This document shows, one piece after another, positions 26,930 through 36,303 of a stretch of 64,000 nt of DNA. The translations under genes were made by a program, and so were the position numbers. This DNA comes from JABDMH01 sp965223165 (GTDB lineage: Bacteria; Bacteroidota; Bacteroidia; Chitinophagales; Saprospiraceae), in contig CBDCVQ010000015.1 in NCBI GenBank assembly GCA_965223165.1, forward strand, positions 62,001 to 126,000, written 5' to 3'. The notes under the pieces were generated by a model. That model was not told where the DNA came from. It did no database searches and saw nothing but the letters and a program-made list of their open reading frames with translations. The stretch's first letter is position 1. Each line of letters begins with the position of its first letter.

Positions 26930-27509
26930 ACCTCCCGCCCTTTTGAGTCCACTGATGCTGGCCAGTGGGTCTCCTCGACGGAAAATGCTCTTGAGCGATG
27001 CCGGCTTTCGGGTGCGCGTCCATCCCGTGGATGTGGATGAATCCTTTGATCGGAGCTTGCCCCTGCCTGAAGTGCCGACCTTTCTCTCCAGAAAGAAGGC
27101 CGATGCAGCCATGCCCTTTGCGCGTGTCGGCGAAATTGTGTTGGCCGCCGATAGCATTGTCACGATCAAGGGCGAGATTCTGGGCAAGCCCACGGACCGG
27201 GCAGATGCCGTGCGGATGCTGCGACAGTTGTCCGGCAAGCCGCATGAAGTCCTGACCGGGTGCACGATGCGAGGCGGAGGATGGGAGGAAACGTTTTTGA
27301 CTCGGACGTGGGTACACCTGGACCCGCTCGACGACGCGGAGATCGACTATTATATCGATGTGTTTGATCCACTGGACAAGGCAGGAGCATACGGCATTCA
27401 GGATTGGATTGGATGGTGCAAGGTGCGGCAGATCGAGGGATCCTACACGAGCGTGATGGGGCTCCCCGTCGCAGAGGTGTATCAGGTGCTTCGTGACTGG
27501 CCTGCCTGA
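26922..27509 (+). CDS. maf: Maf-like nucleotide pyrophosphatase
   Basis: 195 aa from the ATG at 26922 that overlaps the ubiA stop; an ATG at 26907 is possible but deeper in ubiA. Motifs: LASGSPRRKMLL, DESFD, LAADSIV, LGKP.D..DA..ML..LSG..H and the C-terminal SYTSVMGLPVAEV. Maf proteins hydrolyse dTTP/UTP or modified nucleotides and keep them out of nucleic acids. Last gene of the operon; convergent with the reductase at 27567. Confidence 0.92.
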   Translation: MSKPPALLSPLMLASGSPRRKMLLSDAGFRVRVHPVDVDESFDRSLPLPEVPTFLSRKKADAAMPFARVGEIVLAADSIVTIKGEILGKPTDRADAVRMLRQLSGKPHEVLTGCTMRGGGWEETFLTRTWVHLDPLDDAEIDYYIDVFDPLDKAGAYGIQDWIGWCKVRQIEGSYTSVMGLPVAEVYQVLRDWPA

Positions 27510-27566
27510 CAAGTGGGCAATATGACGGATTGGCTTCGGTCGCGTGGCAAAAGAAAGCGCGACGGT

Positions 27567-28781
27567 CTATCCGGGCTGGAGTTTCACTTTCTTGCCGACA
27601 ACGGAGAGGTTCTCCTCGACAAAGGTGGGTGTCCACAGATTCGAAATGACCGCGGAGATATCTGCATTCTGGAGGGCCCAAAGATAGGCTTTGAGTGGAG
27701 CCTTGAGATCACCGGGTACGATGCGATTGACCTTGTCGATGCGCCATTGCGGGGTGGGTTGTAGGGCTTTGTGGTGGGTAGCGACAGACATAGCGACTTT
27801 CATGGCAATAATTCCCATGCCCATCTGTCGGTGCGCATAGCGAATGGCCTCCTCCAAATAGCCCCCATTGATGATGTTGTAAGCACACATGCAGACATCG
27901 TATTGGCCTGTGTCGGCCGCTGCCCGGAGGACTCCAGCCGGGTCATTGTGCGTGGAGACACCCAAGTACCGCACCTTGCCCGCCTGCTTTAGCGCGGCAA
28001 AGGTCTCGAAGATCTCCGGGATCTGTACCTCTTCAGGCGCATTGCCACCGTGCGGACACATGAGAATATCAAAATAATCGGTACCGGTGCGTTTCAAGCT
28101 CTCTTCCACAGAAGTAATAATGGCCGTCCTAAATCCGGGATCGCCATCCACACGGTGCGCATAGTCAGGGGCCATTGCATTGGCTAGATAGCTGGGATCC
28201 ATGGATCGCTCTTGGCCTGGCCAATAGGTGTAGTAGTAGCCAGGTTTGTCCACTCCCCGCTCGGCACGCATAGCCTTTGCCCGCTCCATGACGGCCCGCT
28301 GCTTGTCTGCGGGCAGACCGTCAAAGATGGCTCGGTAGAGGCGATTACGTACGCCATTGTAGCCGCTCACCTTGGTGGTCATGAAGACCTTGGCTCGTTT
28401 GGCAGGGGTATCGATGATCCGACCGTAGGCACGCTCAGTATCACCCCGATTGTAGGCAGGCGCCATATCCAGGTAGTTCAAGCCTTTTTCGATGGCAAGC
28501 TCCGTCGGACGCGTGTTGTCCAACTTGACCGGATCGCCCCCGTTGACCACTTCTGATATCATCATGCCGGTGCGTCCCAGCATGCGATAGTGCATGCCGT
28601 CCTGCCGATTGCGCCACTCGGGCTGAATGTCCGTTTTCCAGGCAAACTCTTCCGGGTGGTTTTCACTACGGTCACCGACCAGGGGTGCGGAGAGTCCCCC
28701 TAGCGAGGCGGCGGACGTAACGGAAAGAAAGTCCCGTCGGCTGAGCTGATTATCTGGTTTTTCCTTGGATCCCTTCTTCAT
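27567..28781 (-). CDS. Tat-exported aldo/keto reductase
   Basis: 404 aa from the ATG at 28779-28781. A twin-arginine signal (SRRDFLSVTSAASLGGLSAP) points to folded export with bound cofactor. The barrel core includes YRMLGRTGMMISEV, YLDMAPAYNRGDTERAYG, KVFMTTKVS and DYFDILMCPHG. Lys and Tyr of the catalytic tetrad are present; the His position reads MCPHGG. Substrate unknown; similar proteins accompany Tat-exported Gfo/Idh oxidoreductases in Bacteroidota carbohydrate loci. Confidence 0.85.
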   Translation of the reverse strand: MKKGSKEKPDNQLSRRDFLSVTSAASLGGLSAPLVGDRSENHPEEFAWKTDIQPEWRNRQDGMHYRMLGRTGMMISEVVNGGDPVKLDNTRPTELAIEKGLNYLDMAPAYNRGDTERAYGRIIDTPAKRAKVFMTTKVSGYNGVRNRLYRAIFDGLPADKQRAVMERAKAMRAERGVDKPGYYYTYWPGQERSMDPSYLANAMAPDYAHRVDGDPGFRTAIITSVEESLKRTGTDYFDILMCPHGGNAPEEVQIPEIFETFAALKQAGKVRYLGVSTHNDPAGVLRAAADTGQYDVCMCAYNIINGGYLEEAIRYAHRQMGMGIIAMKVAMSVATHHKALQPTPQWRIDKVNRIVPGDLKAPLKAYLWALQNADISAVISNLWTPTFVEENLSVVGKKVKLQPG

Positions 28782-29038
28782 AATGCGGATCGCCACGGAC
28801 GGGCTTGGTTCTAAGATACGACTAAATATGGTGGTCGGATAAAAGCTGCGCTTGACATATCGGGCAGGGGAGGTCCAGGTGGGTCCATAGCGGGGTTATC
28901 ATGCAAGAGGAGATCTGGGATGGAGATGTTGCCGGACGTTGGCGCAATTCAGGCGGCCATCATACGCAGGAGATGGGAGCCCCCTAGGCTATCGTACGTG
29001 GAGTGGCTTGCATGGCAAACCAGAGACTGGGTGTCCGG

Positions 29039-29419
29039 CTATCGATGGGGTACCGCTACCTCTGCCGATAATTCTACCAGGAGTCCGTAGTGCAGGTCGC
29101 GAGTAGGCACCACGGCCCTTGCCGGCTTGTGATCCCCGAAGAAGCTGGTGTAGACCGCATTAATCCGGTCCCAGAGGGCAATGTCGCTGACGTAGATCGT
29201 GACCCGGATTACATGGGATCGGCTCGCTCCGGCTGCCCGGGCAATGGCTTCCATATTCTCTAGCACTTGCTGCATCTGCACTTCGATGGGCCCGTTTACT
29301 TTGTTACCTGCGGGATCAATGGGCAATTGCCCGGAGATGTAAAGCACTCCCTGGTGCTCGATGGCCTGGCTGTAGTGTCCTGCCGGCGTAGGAGCTTTGT
29401 CCGTCTGTATGATTTTCAT
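29039..29419 (-). CDS. ridA: RidA family imine/enamine deaminase
   Basis: 126 aa. GHYSQAI near the start, YISGQLPIDP, and the C-terminal LHYGLLVELSAEVAVP carrying the catalytic region. RidA hydrolyses reactive 2-aminoacrylate released by PLP and serine-metabolising enzymes, fitting a genome that also carries a serine dehydratase. Its ATG (29417-29419) overlaps the stop of prmA as ATGA, so the two are translationally coupled. Confidence 0.93.
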   Translation of the reverse strand: MKIIQTDKAPTPAGHYSQAIEHQGVLYISGQLPIDPAGNKVNGPIEVQMQQVLENMEAIARAAGASRSHVIRVTIYVSDIALWDRINAVYTSFFGDHKPARAVVPTRDLHYGLLVELSAEVAVPHR

Positions 29420-30277
29420 GACTTGATTTCTTCGTTCTTGCCATATGAAAAGTGTAAAGCGATCCAGTCACCCTCCGTGACCGTCCGTGGGCCACTGCCT
29501 CCCAGCCTCGCAGCCTCAGCCACAATACCTCGCTCGTCTCCAACCATCACCCCCCCGAGCACCAAGTCCCCTTGGCCTTTCAGCGATTGGACCATATCAG
29601 TCAGGTGCTCCAAGATGACATTGCGCGTGATATTGGCCAACACTACATCATATGTTTGCGCGTCAGGTGAAATCCCGTCACCCTTTTATACCATGTACTT
29701 TTTGAGCATTGTTGAGGGTCAAGTTTTCCTGCAGGTTTTCGACCGCTGCCCCATCCTTCTCGATCGCCACTACCTCAGCCGCGCCCATTTTTTCTGTCAG
29801 GATTGCCAGCACCCCCGTGCCTGCACCAAAGTCCAACACACGTTTCTCACGAAGATCCAGCCCCTTCATCAGCCGGATCATCAGTCGGGTTGATTCGTGA
29901 TGGCCGGTACCAAAAGCCATCTGCGGGCGGATGATCACCTCGTATGGCATGTCATTTCTGCGGGGATGAAAGGGAGCCCTTATCTGGCAGAAGCCGTCTA
30001 CTCGCACCTCCGCAAACGAGGCCTCCCAGAGGGCATTCCAGTTCTGGCTCCGGGCATGCTCCCGGCCCACGAGCACCGGAAATCTCGCTTGCAGCTCCTC
30101 CAGTTGGCATTCTAGTTGGTCATTCCACGCATCCGCAGCGAGTCCTGTGGACCAGCCTTCGTCCAACTCTTCGAAGGCGCTAAATGGGAAATTGCTTAGC
30201 AGGCCCAGCAATGCATCCTTGTACTCGGGGGCGGTGGTAAAAGTAAAGCGGAGGTCGGTCTGTCTGCGGTCGGGCAA
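29416..30277 (-). pseudogene. prmA: Ribosomal protein L11 methyltransferase PrmA, interrupted by a +1 frameshift
   Basis: 862 nt equals 287 codons plus one extra base. The first frame (30277-29678) encodes 199 aa up to ENLTLNNAQKVHGIKG and then meets TGA. The next frame continues the family sequence as DGISPDAQTYDVVLANITRN down to the stop at 29416. The extra base lies in the GGG at 29681-29683 on the minus strand. Motifs MAFGTGHHESTRLM and VLDFGAGTGVLAI are intact. PrmA trimethylates L11. The indel may be real, a sequencing error, or a recoding site: the in-frame stop is TGA followed by C, the weak context used in the prfB +1 frameshift. Translation is coupled to ridA by ATGA. Confidence 0.8.
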
Positions 30278-30299
30278 TGTGGATAACTCTTAGAATGAG

Positions 30300-30323
30300 C
30301 AAACTTACTTATTACTATTTTTG
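30300..30323. promoter_or_regulatory. Divergent -7 elements of prmA-ridA and folD
   Basis: On the minus strand TAAGTTTG (30307-30300) and on the plus strand TATTTTTG (30316-30323) both fit TAnnTTTG, in the 69 bp between the two start codons. Neither has a clear TTG at -33, so both are half-matches. Confidence 0.4.
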
Positions 30324-30346
30324 GTCGCTAATAAAATAGTCTGCCT

Positions 30347-31228
30347 GTGGAAATCTTGGATGGCAAAGCACTCGCCGAAAAGATCAAGGAAGAAATCGCT
30401 GCGGAGGTTGCCCAGATAAAGGAGGAAGGAGGCAACGTACCTCATCTCGCCGCAGTCTTGGTGGGTGACGATCCAGCCAGCCAGTCCTATGTACGCAGTA
30501 AGGTCAACTCATGTTACAAAATTGGCTTTGAGTCGACCCTGATCAAAAAGGACGACAGCATCAGTGAAGAGGAGCTTTTAGAGATTGTGCAGGATCTCAA
30601 CGAGAATGAGGACATCGATGGGTTTATCGTCCAACTGCCTTTGCCCAAGCACATTGATGAGTTGAAGGTGACCTTGGCCATCGATCCCAAAAAAGATGTC
30701 GATGGCTTTCATCCCATCAATGTGGGGCGAATGACCCAGGGACTACCCAGCTACCTGCCGGCGACGCCTTACGGTATCATGCAGATTCTCGAGCGATATA
30801 AGATTGAGACTTCAGGAAAACACTGTGTGGTCGTGGGTCGATCGAACATTGTTGGTACGCCGATCAGTATCTTGCTTTCGCGCAAGGCCTACCCTGGCAA
30901 TTGCACAGTCACGCTGGCGCACAGTCGCACAGCAGATCTGGCGGCCGAAGTGCGTCGGGCCGATATCATCATTGCCGCCATTGGCATCCCCCAATTTATC
31001 ACCGGCGACATGGTAAAAGAAGGCGCGGTGGTCATTGATGTCGGGATCAATCGCGTGGATGACGATACAAGAAAGCGGGGCTATCGACTGGTGGGTGACG
31101 TAGACTTTGACGAGGTGGCCAGCAAATGCAGCTTTATCACACCGGTACCCGGCGGGGTGGGGCCCATGACGGTGACGTCACTCCTGCTGAATACATTAAA
31201 AGCATCCCAGGACCAGGTATATTCATAA
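30347..31228 (+). CDS. folD: Bifunctional methylenetetrahydrofolate dehydrogenase/cyclohydrolase
   Basis: 293 aa starting at GTG (30347), the only start that keeps the usual N-terminus EILDGKALAEKIKEEI. Motifs: SYVRSKVNSCYKIGF (catalytic Lys/Tyr region), GFIVQLPLPKHI, DPKKDVDGFHPINVGRM, VVVGRSNIVGTP and PVPGGVGPMT. Interconverts 5,10-methylene-, methenyl- and 10-formyl-THF for purine and formyl-Met synthesis. A hairpin (CCCCCGC/GCGAGGG with one mismatch) at about 31235-31255 may act as a weak terminator. Confidence 0.96.
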   Translation: MEILDGKALAEKIKEEIAAEVAQIKEEGGNVPHLAAVLVGDDPASQSYVRSKVNSCYKIGFESTLIKKDDSISEEELLEIVQDLNENEDIDGFIVQLPLPKHIDELKVTLAIDPKKDVDGFHPINVGRMTQGLPSYLPATPYGIMQILERYKIETSGKHCVVVGRSNIVGTPISILLSRKAYPGNCTVTLAHSRTADLAAEVRRADIIIAAIGIPQFITGDMVKEGAVVIDVGINRVDDDTRKRGYRLVGDVDFDEVASKCSFITPVPGGVGPMTVTSLLLNTLKASQDQVYS

Positions 31229-31418
31229 GAAAACCCCCGCCGAAGCGAGGGTCGATCAAATCTCTATGGTTTTCTAAGTAACACTTCGGGTCTCACATTG
31301 AGGACTAAAGTGCTTCATTCCCGAGTAAGATACAGGGAATCAAAGGATTTAACAAGCACCGTCAAAAATATGAAGCATAGTCGAGACGAAACTATGGCGA
31401 ACATCTAGAACCGATCGC

Positions 31419-33692
31419 ATGCCACGAAACTCACCTCTACTATTAATTGCTAGTGCATGGCTCCTCCTGCCCATGATCGCACTGGGCCAGACGAATCCCG
31501 GTCGATTTGCCCAACCCGACATTCATCTGACCAAGACGAGCGAAAAGATAGTGCTGGATGGCGTGCTGGACGAAGCCGCCTGGCAATCCGGACGTCCCGC
31601 GGAGCACTTCTGGCAGCAGTTTCCTATCGACACCAATCGCGGCGAGCACCAGACCAAGATCTACATGACCTATGACGATCAAAATCTATATGTGGCCACG
31701 GTGTGCTACACCACAGCAGGCGAGGACTACGTGATTCCATCGCTCAAGCGGGACTACAACTTCTCCGGCAACGATAATATCAGCATCCTTTTTGATACCT
31801 ACAGCGATGGTAACAATGCCTTCCTCTTTGGCATGAACCCCTATGGCGTGCGCAGAGAGGCACTGATCTCCAATGGCGGACGTGCACGGGGTGACTTTGC
31901 CGATTCGTGGGACAATCGCTGGCGGGGCCAGTCAAAGATCTACGACGACCACTGGATTGCGGAGTTTGAGATCCCCTTTAAGACCATTCGGTTTAAGGAG
32001 GGCTCCCAGCGCTGGCGATTTAACAGCTACCGCTACGACACCCAGACCAACGAAATCACGACGTGGACACAAATACCTCAAAATCAGATCATCATGGATC
32101 TTGGCTTCATGGGAAACATGATCTGGGACCAACCCCTCAAGAAGCCCGGCACCAACATCTCGGTGATCCCCTACACCAGGGCAGGCACGTTTCGCGACTT
32201 TGAGGACCCATCGGAGAAGGGTCACCGCTTTGATGGCGGTCTGGGAGGCGACGCCAAAATCGGTTTGTCGGCGGGGCTGAATCTAGACCTGACAATCAAT
32301 CCCGACTTTTCCCAGGTGGAAGTAGACGATCAGGTGACCAACCTGGATCGCTTTGAGATCCGATTGCCGGAAAAACGGCAATTTTTTCTCGAAAACGCAG
32401 ACTTGTTTAGCTCCTTTGGCGGTCGTCGCACCAACCCATTCTTTACTCGCCGCATCGGTGTGGCCATCGATACTTCGACGGGACAGAACGTACAGAACAA
32501 GATACACTACGGCGCGCGTCTCAGCGGCAAGCTTAACGAGAATCTGCGGGTGGGTCTGATCAATATGCAGGCAGCCAAGCAGGAGGAAAACGGTCTCCCC
32601 GCCTTTAACTATACCGTTGCCGCCTTGCAGCACCGGGTCTTTAGCCGATCTAACATCTCCGCCATCTTCGTCAACAAGCAGTCGACCAATGCAGCGGATT
32701 CCAACGGTGGCGACTACAATCAATACAACCGGGTGCTGGGGTTGGAATACCGGCTAGCCACCCCGGATAGTCGATGGACGGGCAAGGCATTCTATCATCA
32801 GGTGTTTAGCCCCCGGGTGGTCGATCACAAGTATAGCCACAGTGTGCAGTTGGAGTACAAAGTGCCCCGGTATCGGCTCGAATTGGCCCAACTTTTTGTC
32901 GGCCAGGGCTTTGATGCCGAAGTGGGCTTCATCCCTCGACGTGACTATCATTTGTTTAGTCCCGAAATCCAACTCTACTTCTACCCCAAGTCCAAATTGA
33001 TCAATAATCACAATGTGACCGTGGACTATCGACAAATTTATAAGGTGGGCAGGGACGGCAATACCCTACTCGACAGCTATGACCTGTCCGATCGACAGTT
33101 AGAGATGATGTGGGATTTCGATTTCACGGATCGGTCACAGGGAGCGATTGCCGTAACCTACAACTACATTTACCTACTCAACGACTTTGATCCGACCCGC
33201 TCCCAAGCCGACGGCATTTTTCTCCCCGCGGGGACCGATCACACTTTCACCGAGTTCAGTTTCGGGTATAGGTCGGACAGTCGAAAACTCTTTTCCTACC
33301 AGCTCAAACCGACCCTCGGCCAGTTTTACAGCGGTTGGCGCTATGGCCTGGAAGGCGAATTAATGTTTCGCTACCAGCCCTTTGGCTTTGTATCGCTCAA
33401 TTATGCGGTCAATCACCTGCGCTTGGACGATCCATTTCAGCCGGCCACCATCTGGCTGGTCGGGCCTCGCATCGATTTGACCTTTTCTCGCAAGGTGTTT
33501 TGGACCACGTTCATCCAATACAACAGTCAATTTGACAACCTCAATATCAATACGCGATTTCAGTGGCGATTTCAGCCGGTCTCAGACTTCTTTCTGGTGT
33601 ATACCGACAACTATCTGTTTGATCCCTTCAGTGACTTCACCGCTCGCAATCGGGCCCTGGTGGCTAAGTTTACTTATTGGCTCAATCTCTAA
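31419..33692 (+). CDS. DUF5916 outer-membrane protein with N-terminal CBM9-like domain
   Basis: 757 aa. Signal peptide to about residue 24 (IALGQ). Residues 35-220 form a CBM9-like beta-sandwich (IVLDGVLDEAAWQ, YMTYDDQNLYVATVCY, WIAEFEIPFKTIRF). The rest is the DUF5916 beta-barrel, with the family hallmark NPDFSQVEVDDQVTNLDRFE followed by PEKRQFFLENADLF. It ends in an outer-membrane-type strand (LVAKFTYWLNL). The substrate is unknown; the family is often found next to peptidases or carbohydrate enzymes. The TAA stop lies inside the left end of a degraded MITE-like element. Confidence 0.9.
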   Translation: MPRNSPLLLIASAWLLLPMIALGQTNPGRFAQPDIHLTKTSEKIVLDGVLDEAAWQSGRPAEHFWQQFPIDTNRGEHQTKIYMTYDDQNLYVATVCYTTAGEDYVIPSLKRDYNFSGNDNISILFDTYSDGNNAFLFGMNPYGVRREALISNGGRARGDFADSWDNRWRGQSKIYDDHWIAEFEIPFKTIRFKEGSQRWRFNSYRYDTQTNEITTWTQIPQNQIIMDLGFMGNMIWDQPLKKPGTNISVIPYTRAGTFRDFEDPSEKGHRFDGGLGGDAKIGLSAGLNLDLTINPDFSQVEVDDQVTNLDRFEIRLPEKRQFFLENADLFSSFGGRRTNPFFTRRIGVAIDTSTGQNVQNKIHYGARLSGKLNENLRVGLINMQAAKQEENGLPAFNYTVAALQHRVFSRSNISAIFVNKQSTNAADSNGGDYNQYNRVLGLEYRLATPDSRWTGKAFYHQVFSPRVVDHKYSHSVQLEYKVPRYRLELAQLFVGQGFDAEVGFIPRRDYHLFSPEIQLYFYPKSKLINNHNVTVDYRQIYKVGRDGNTLLDSYDLSDRQLEMMWDFDFTDRSQGAIAVTYNYIYLLNDFDPTRSQADGIFLPAGTDHTFTEFSFGYRSDSRKLFSYQLKPTLGQFYSGWRYGLEGELMFRYQPFGFVSLNYAVNHLRLDDPFQPATIWLVGPRIDLTFSRKVFWTTFIQYNSQFDNLNINTRFQWRFQPVSDFFLVYTDNYLFDPFSDFTARNRALVAKFTYWLNL

Positions 33693-33836
33693 TGTTTCGT
33701 TTGATATATAAGTGTACGATCTGGCTGCACCATTTTGCGCCCGATCGAAGAAGCCCAATTGCGCATAGCCTCTGCCATGTAAGGCTTTGGAATGATGAAG
33801 AGCAGCAATCAACCTATCGAATGCGAAACTCTACTA
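33687..33836. mobile_element. MITE-like element, degraded copy or related remnant
   Basis: The right end, ATGCGAAACTCTACTA (33821-33836), is identical to the right TIR of the full copies. The left end, GTTTCGTTTGATAT (33694-33707), is a weaker match to GTTTCGCATTAGATAT. The interior does not align clearly with the other copies. If accepted, its left end overlaps the stop codon (33690-33692) of the DUF5916 gene. Confidence 0.5.
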
Positions 33837-33921
33837 TGTCCCTTGACCAAACAATATTTGGCCCAATAAATACATTTATTAGCATAAACTAAATAGCAGC
33901 AAAATGATCTTAGTAGAGAGA

Positions 33922-34248
33922 ATGAAATCGATCCTTGGTTTGGCTTGCCTCGTAGTCTGCCTGGCTTGCGGTAGCTCTACCTCCGAAGCGGACGGCGAAG
34001 CATCAGCCGAACAAGCTGTGGAAACCACAGATAAACAAGGTATCGAATACACCAGCGCATACGTTTGCCCCATGCACTGCAAAGGTAGCGGCAGCGACGA
34101 AGCGGGAAACTGCCCGGTCTGCAAAATGGCGTACGTCGCTAACGTCGAAGAAACGCAACATGGCCACGACCATGGGCATGACCACGATCACGATCATGGA
34201 GATCATTCACATGATCACGATGACGACGATCACGGGCACAATCATTGA
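33922..34248 (+). CDS. Lipoprotein with heavy-metal-binding domain and His/Asp-rich tail
   Basis: 108 aa from the second ATG (33922), which gives a clean lipoprotein signal ending CLAC. A heavy-metal-binding domain follows: YVCPMHCKGSGSDEAGNCPV then CKMAYV, with the usual CPMH and CPxCxM ligands, here with a Cys after CPMH. The last 30 residues are almost entirely His, Asp and Gly in HDHDHD-like repeats, a strong divalent-metal buffer. It probably holds zinc, copper or nickel at the cell surface, but no efflux system is adjacent. Confidence 0.85.
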   Translation: MKSILGLACLVVCLACGSSTSEADGEASAEQAVETTDKQGIEYTSAYVCPMHCKGSGSDEAGNCPVCKMAYVANVEETQHGHDHGHDHDHDHGDHSHDHDDDDHGHNH

Positions 34249-34297
34249 CCAACTAGTGCATTCCCATACAGAAAAAGTTAAATGACCGCGGACCAGG

Positions 34298-34528
34298 CTA
34301 GTAGAGTTTCGCATTAAATCTTGTAGCTAATGCTAATGTCTTTGGTCCGCATACTTCGTTGCAAAGCCTCGCCATAGCTACGGCTATGTCTAGCCACCCA
34401 CCCGCTTTCGCGGTTCCCTGACTTCTCGCATTGTCATGCTCGACTCTACGAGATCGTTCGGTCATGCCTCGTCTGCCAACAAAATCCTATTAGAATTATT
34501 CAACATATCTAATGCGAAACTCTACTAG
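34298..34528 (+). mobile_element. MITE-like element, best-preserved copy
   Basis: 231 bp bounded by CTAGTAGAGTTTCGCATTA and the inverse TAATGCGAAACTCTACTAG, a 19-bp perfect terminal inverted repeat including CTAG. No open frame; the centre has a CCGCTTTCGCGG hairpin. It is nearly identical to the inverted copy at 9107-9331. Its right end is 2 nt past the TGA stop (34531-34533) of the minus-strand protease gene. Confidence 0.88.
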
Positions 34529-34530
34529 GT

Positions 34531-36303
34531 TCACCTGGATCGCAGACGCAGTACCTTGCGCGACAATCTCATATCACCGGCCCGGGCATGCAAGATATAG
34601 GCTCCGGGGGGCACGTGGCTCACATCCCATCGGTCCCCGCCATTCATCGCATCCGACTCCAGACGAAACGTCGGGAAGCCTCCTATCAGCGACACCAGGT
34701 CGATGCACACAGGCGCGCTAGCTCCTCGCCACCGAACGCTGAGAAGATCTCTGTCAACGGGATTGGGTGAGACAAAGACATCAAATTCGCCCTCTACCCT
34801 AGCCGTCACCGTAGCATGGATGTGCTCATTTCCATCCAGATCGACCTCCAGCAGCCGGTAGTAGTTTACGCCGACCCAGGGAAAGCGATCCAGATATTGA
34901 TAGCTGGAAAGGTCCTCCGTATAGCCGGCCGCCGTTAGGGTAGCGATGGGATCAAAGGTCAGGCCGTCTACCGATCGCTCCAACACAAAATGATCGCTAT
35001 CAAACTCGGAAGCCGTCTGCCAATCCAGATGGACCGTATGGTCGATCGGTCTGGCCCCAAAATGCAACAGCTCCACCGGCAGCAGGCCTGCCGGCATATA
35101 GGAAAAATTCAGGCACTCCACATCCAGGTTTGTGATGGGCCCAGCGTTTACCGGATTCATATTGGCCGTTCCCGAGCCGGAGATATGTCCGATGCCCAGC
35201 GAATGACTCATTTCGTGGGTCATCAAATATTCGTATCCATTAGATGAGCAAAGGCAGTTGCCCACCCCGTTGTTGATCACCACATACCCGTACGCTGCAT
35301 TGTTCCAGGACATGCCGTCATAGGTATGCGTGCCGCCCCACCAGAGTCCACCGAAGGCCAGGGTACCATTGCAGCCACTAAGGTCTGTGATCTCGTTGCA
35401 AGGATCGTCAAACTGAATGCCCAGCACCCGGGAGCTGAAGAAGCTGAGATATTCCTGATCAGTAGACCCTTCTCCCGAGCAGGTGGGAACAAACGTATGA
35501 TCACTCCCGCGATCGAGATAGATGCCTTGGTATTCGATGTTCATGGAGGCGATGGCATCATTGATCACGCTGGAGACCGAGGAACATTGCGGGTCCCCTG
35601 CCACATGCATCCGCACGGGCAGACCTTGACTTTCAAAATTCGTCCACCGTGGATAGGGTTCCGGCGAGCCAAGAAAAGTGCAATGAGACGGGGGGGTACC
35701 CCTGCGATGAGGTGACTGCTCCAACGGTATGTTGGACCGAGCCACGGTACTGTTCCAAGCGACCTCCTTGGACACGTAGTCCCGCAACAATGTCAGCAGC
35801 GACTGCTTTTTGAAGACGTAGAAGGGTTCCACGGATCGACCATCCGAACGCTCCACGATATGAAAATTGAGCGGGTCTGCGATCGGAGCCAGGACCTCTT
35901 CATCCCGCACGGTGTACAGTTGAAAGATACCATGCGACAGCATTGTCGGGCGATAGTAGTCCTCATGGGCCTCCAAGAAGAGAAGGTAGGTCTCCCCCTC
36001 CTCATACGTCGCTTCACCAAAAACCATGCGCTGGAGTTGGCCTACGATCATTCGATGACTTTGGATATCAAATTGAGCTTCAATCTGCCCGGTCACGATC
36101 TCCCGCACCTCGAAGGCCGTTCGAAACCGCGTGACATCGGCCTGCAGCACGGTATAGTTGGAGGTCGCTTTTGCCAGCACCACAATGGAGGTGGCGCGAG
36201 CCATTTCGCCCAGATGGGGATAGGGACGGATGGTTGTACCGCTTAAAGAACTCAGGGAGACAGAAGAGTACAACAGCGCAAAGCAGAACACTATACGATT
36301 CAT
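34531..36303 (-). CDS. Secreted zinc metalloprotease (metzincin) with T9SS-type sorting domain
   Basis: 590 aa. Signal peptide to about residue 22. The metzincin zinc motif HEMSHSLGIGH lies near residue 365, followed by the Met-turn NMNPVN. A fibronectin-like segment (about 415-505, VELLHFGARPIDHTVHLDWQ) precedes a C-terminal domain VSPNPV....SVRW...PPGAYILHARAG....RKVLRL, typical of type IX secretion signals. It is thus probably exported and anchored or released at the surface. The 5' leader contains a 7-bp hairpin (36327-36347). Confidence 0.88.
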   Translation of the reverse strand: MNRIVFCFALLYSSVSLSSLSGTTIRPYPHLGEMARATSIVVLAKATSNYTVLQADVTRFRTAFEVREIVTGQIEAQFDIQSHRMIVGQLQRMVFGEATYEEGETYLLFLEAHEDYYRPTMLSHGIFQLYTVRDEEVLAPIADPLNFHIVERSDGRSVEPFYVFKKQSLLTLLRDYVSKEVAWNSTVARSNIPLEQSPHRRGTPPSHCTFLGSPEPYPRWTNFESQGLPVRMHVAGDPQCSSVSSVINDAIASMNIEYQGIYLDRGSDHTFVPTCSGEGSTDQEYLSFFSSRVLGIQFDDPCNEITDLSGCNGTLAFGGLWWGGTHTYDGMSWNNAAYGYVVINNGVGNCLCSSNGYEYLMTHEMSHSLGIGHISGSGTANMNPVNAGPITNLDVECLNFSYMPAGLLPVELLHFGARPIDHTVHLDWQTASEFDSDHFVLERSVDGLTFDPIATLTAAGYTEDLSSYQYLDRFPWVGVNYYRLLEVDLDGNEHIHATVTARVEGEFDVFVSPNPVDRDLLSVRWRGASAPVCIDLVSLIGGFPTFRLESDAMNGGDRWDVSHVPPGAYILHARAGDMRLSRKVLRLRSR

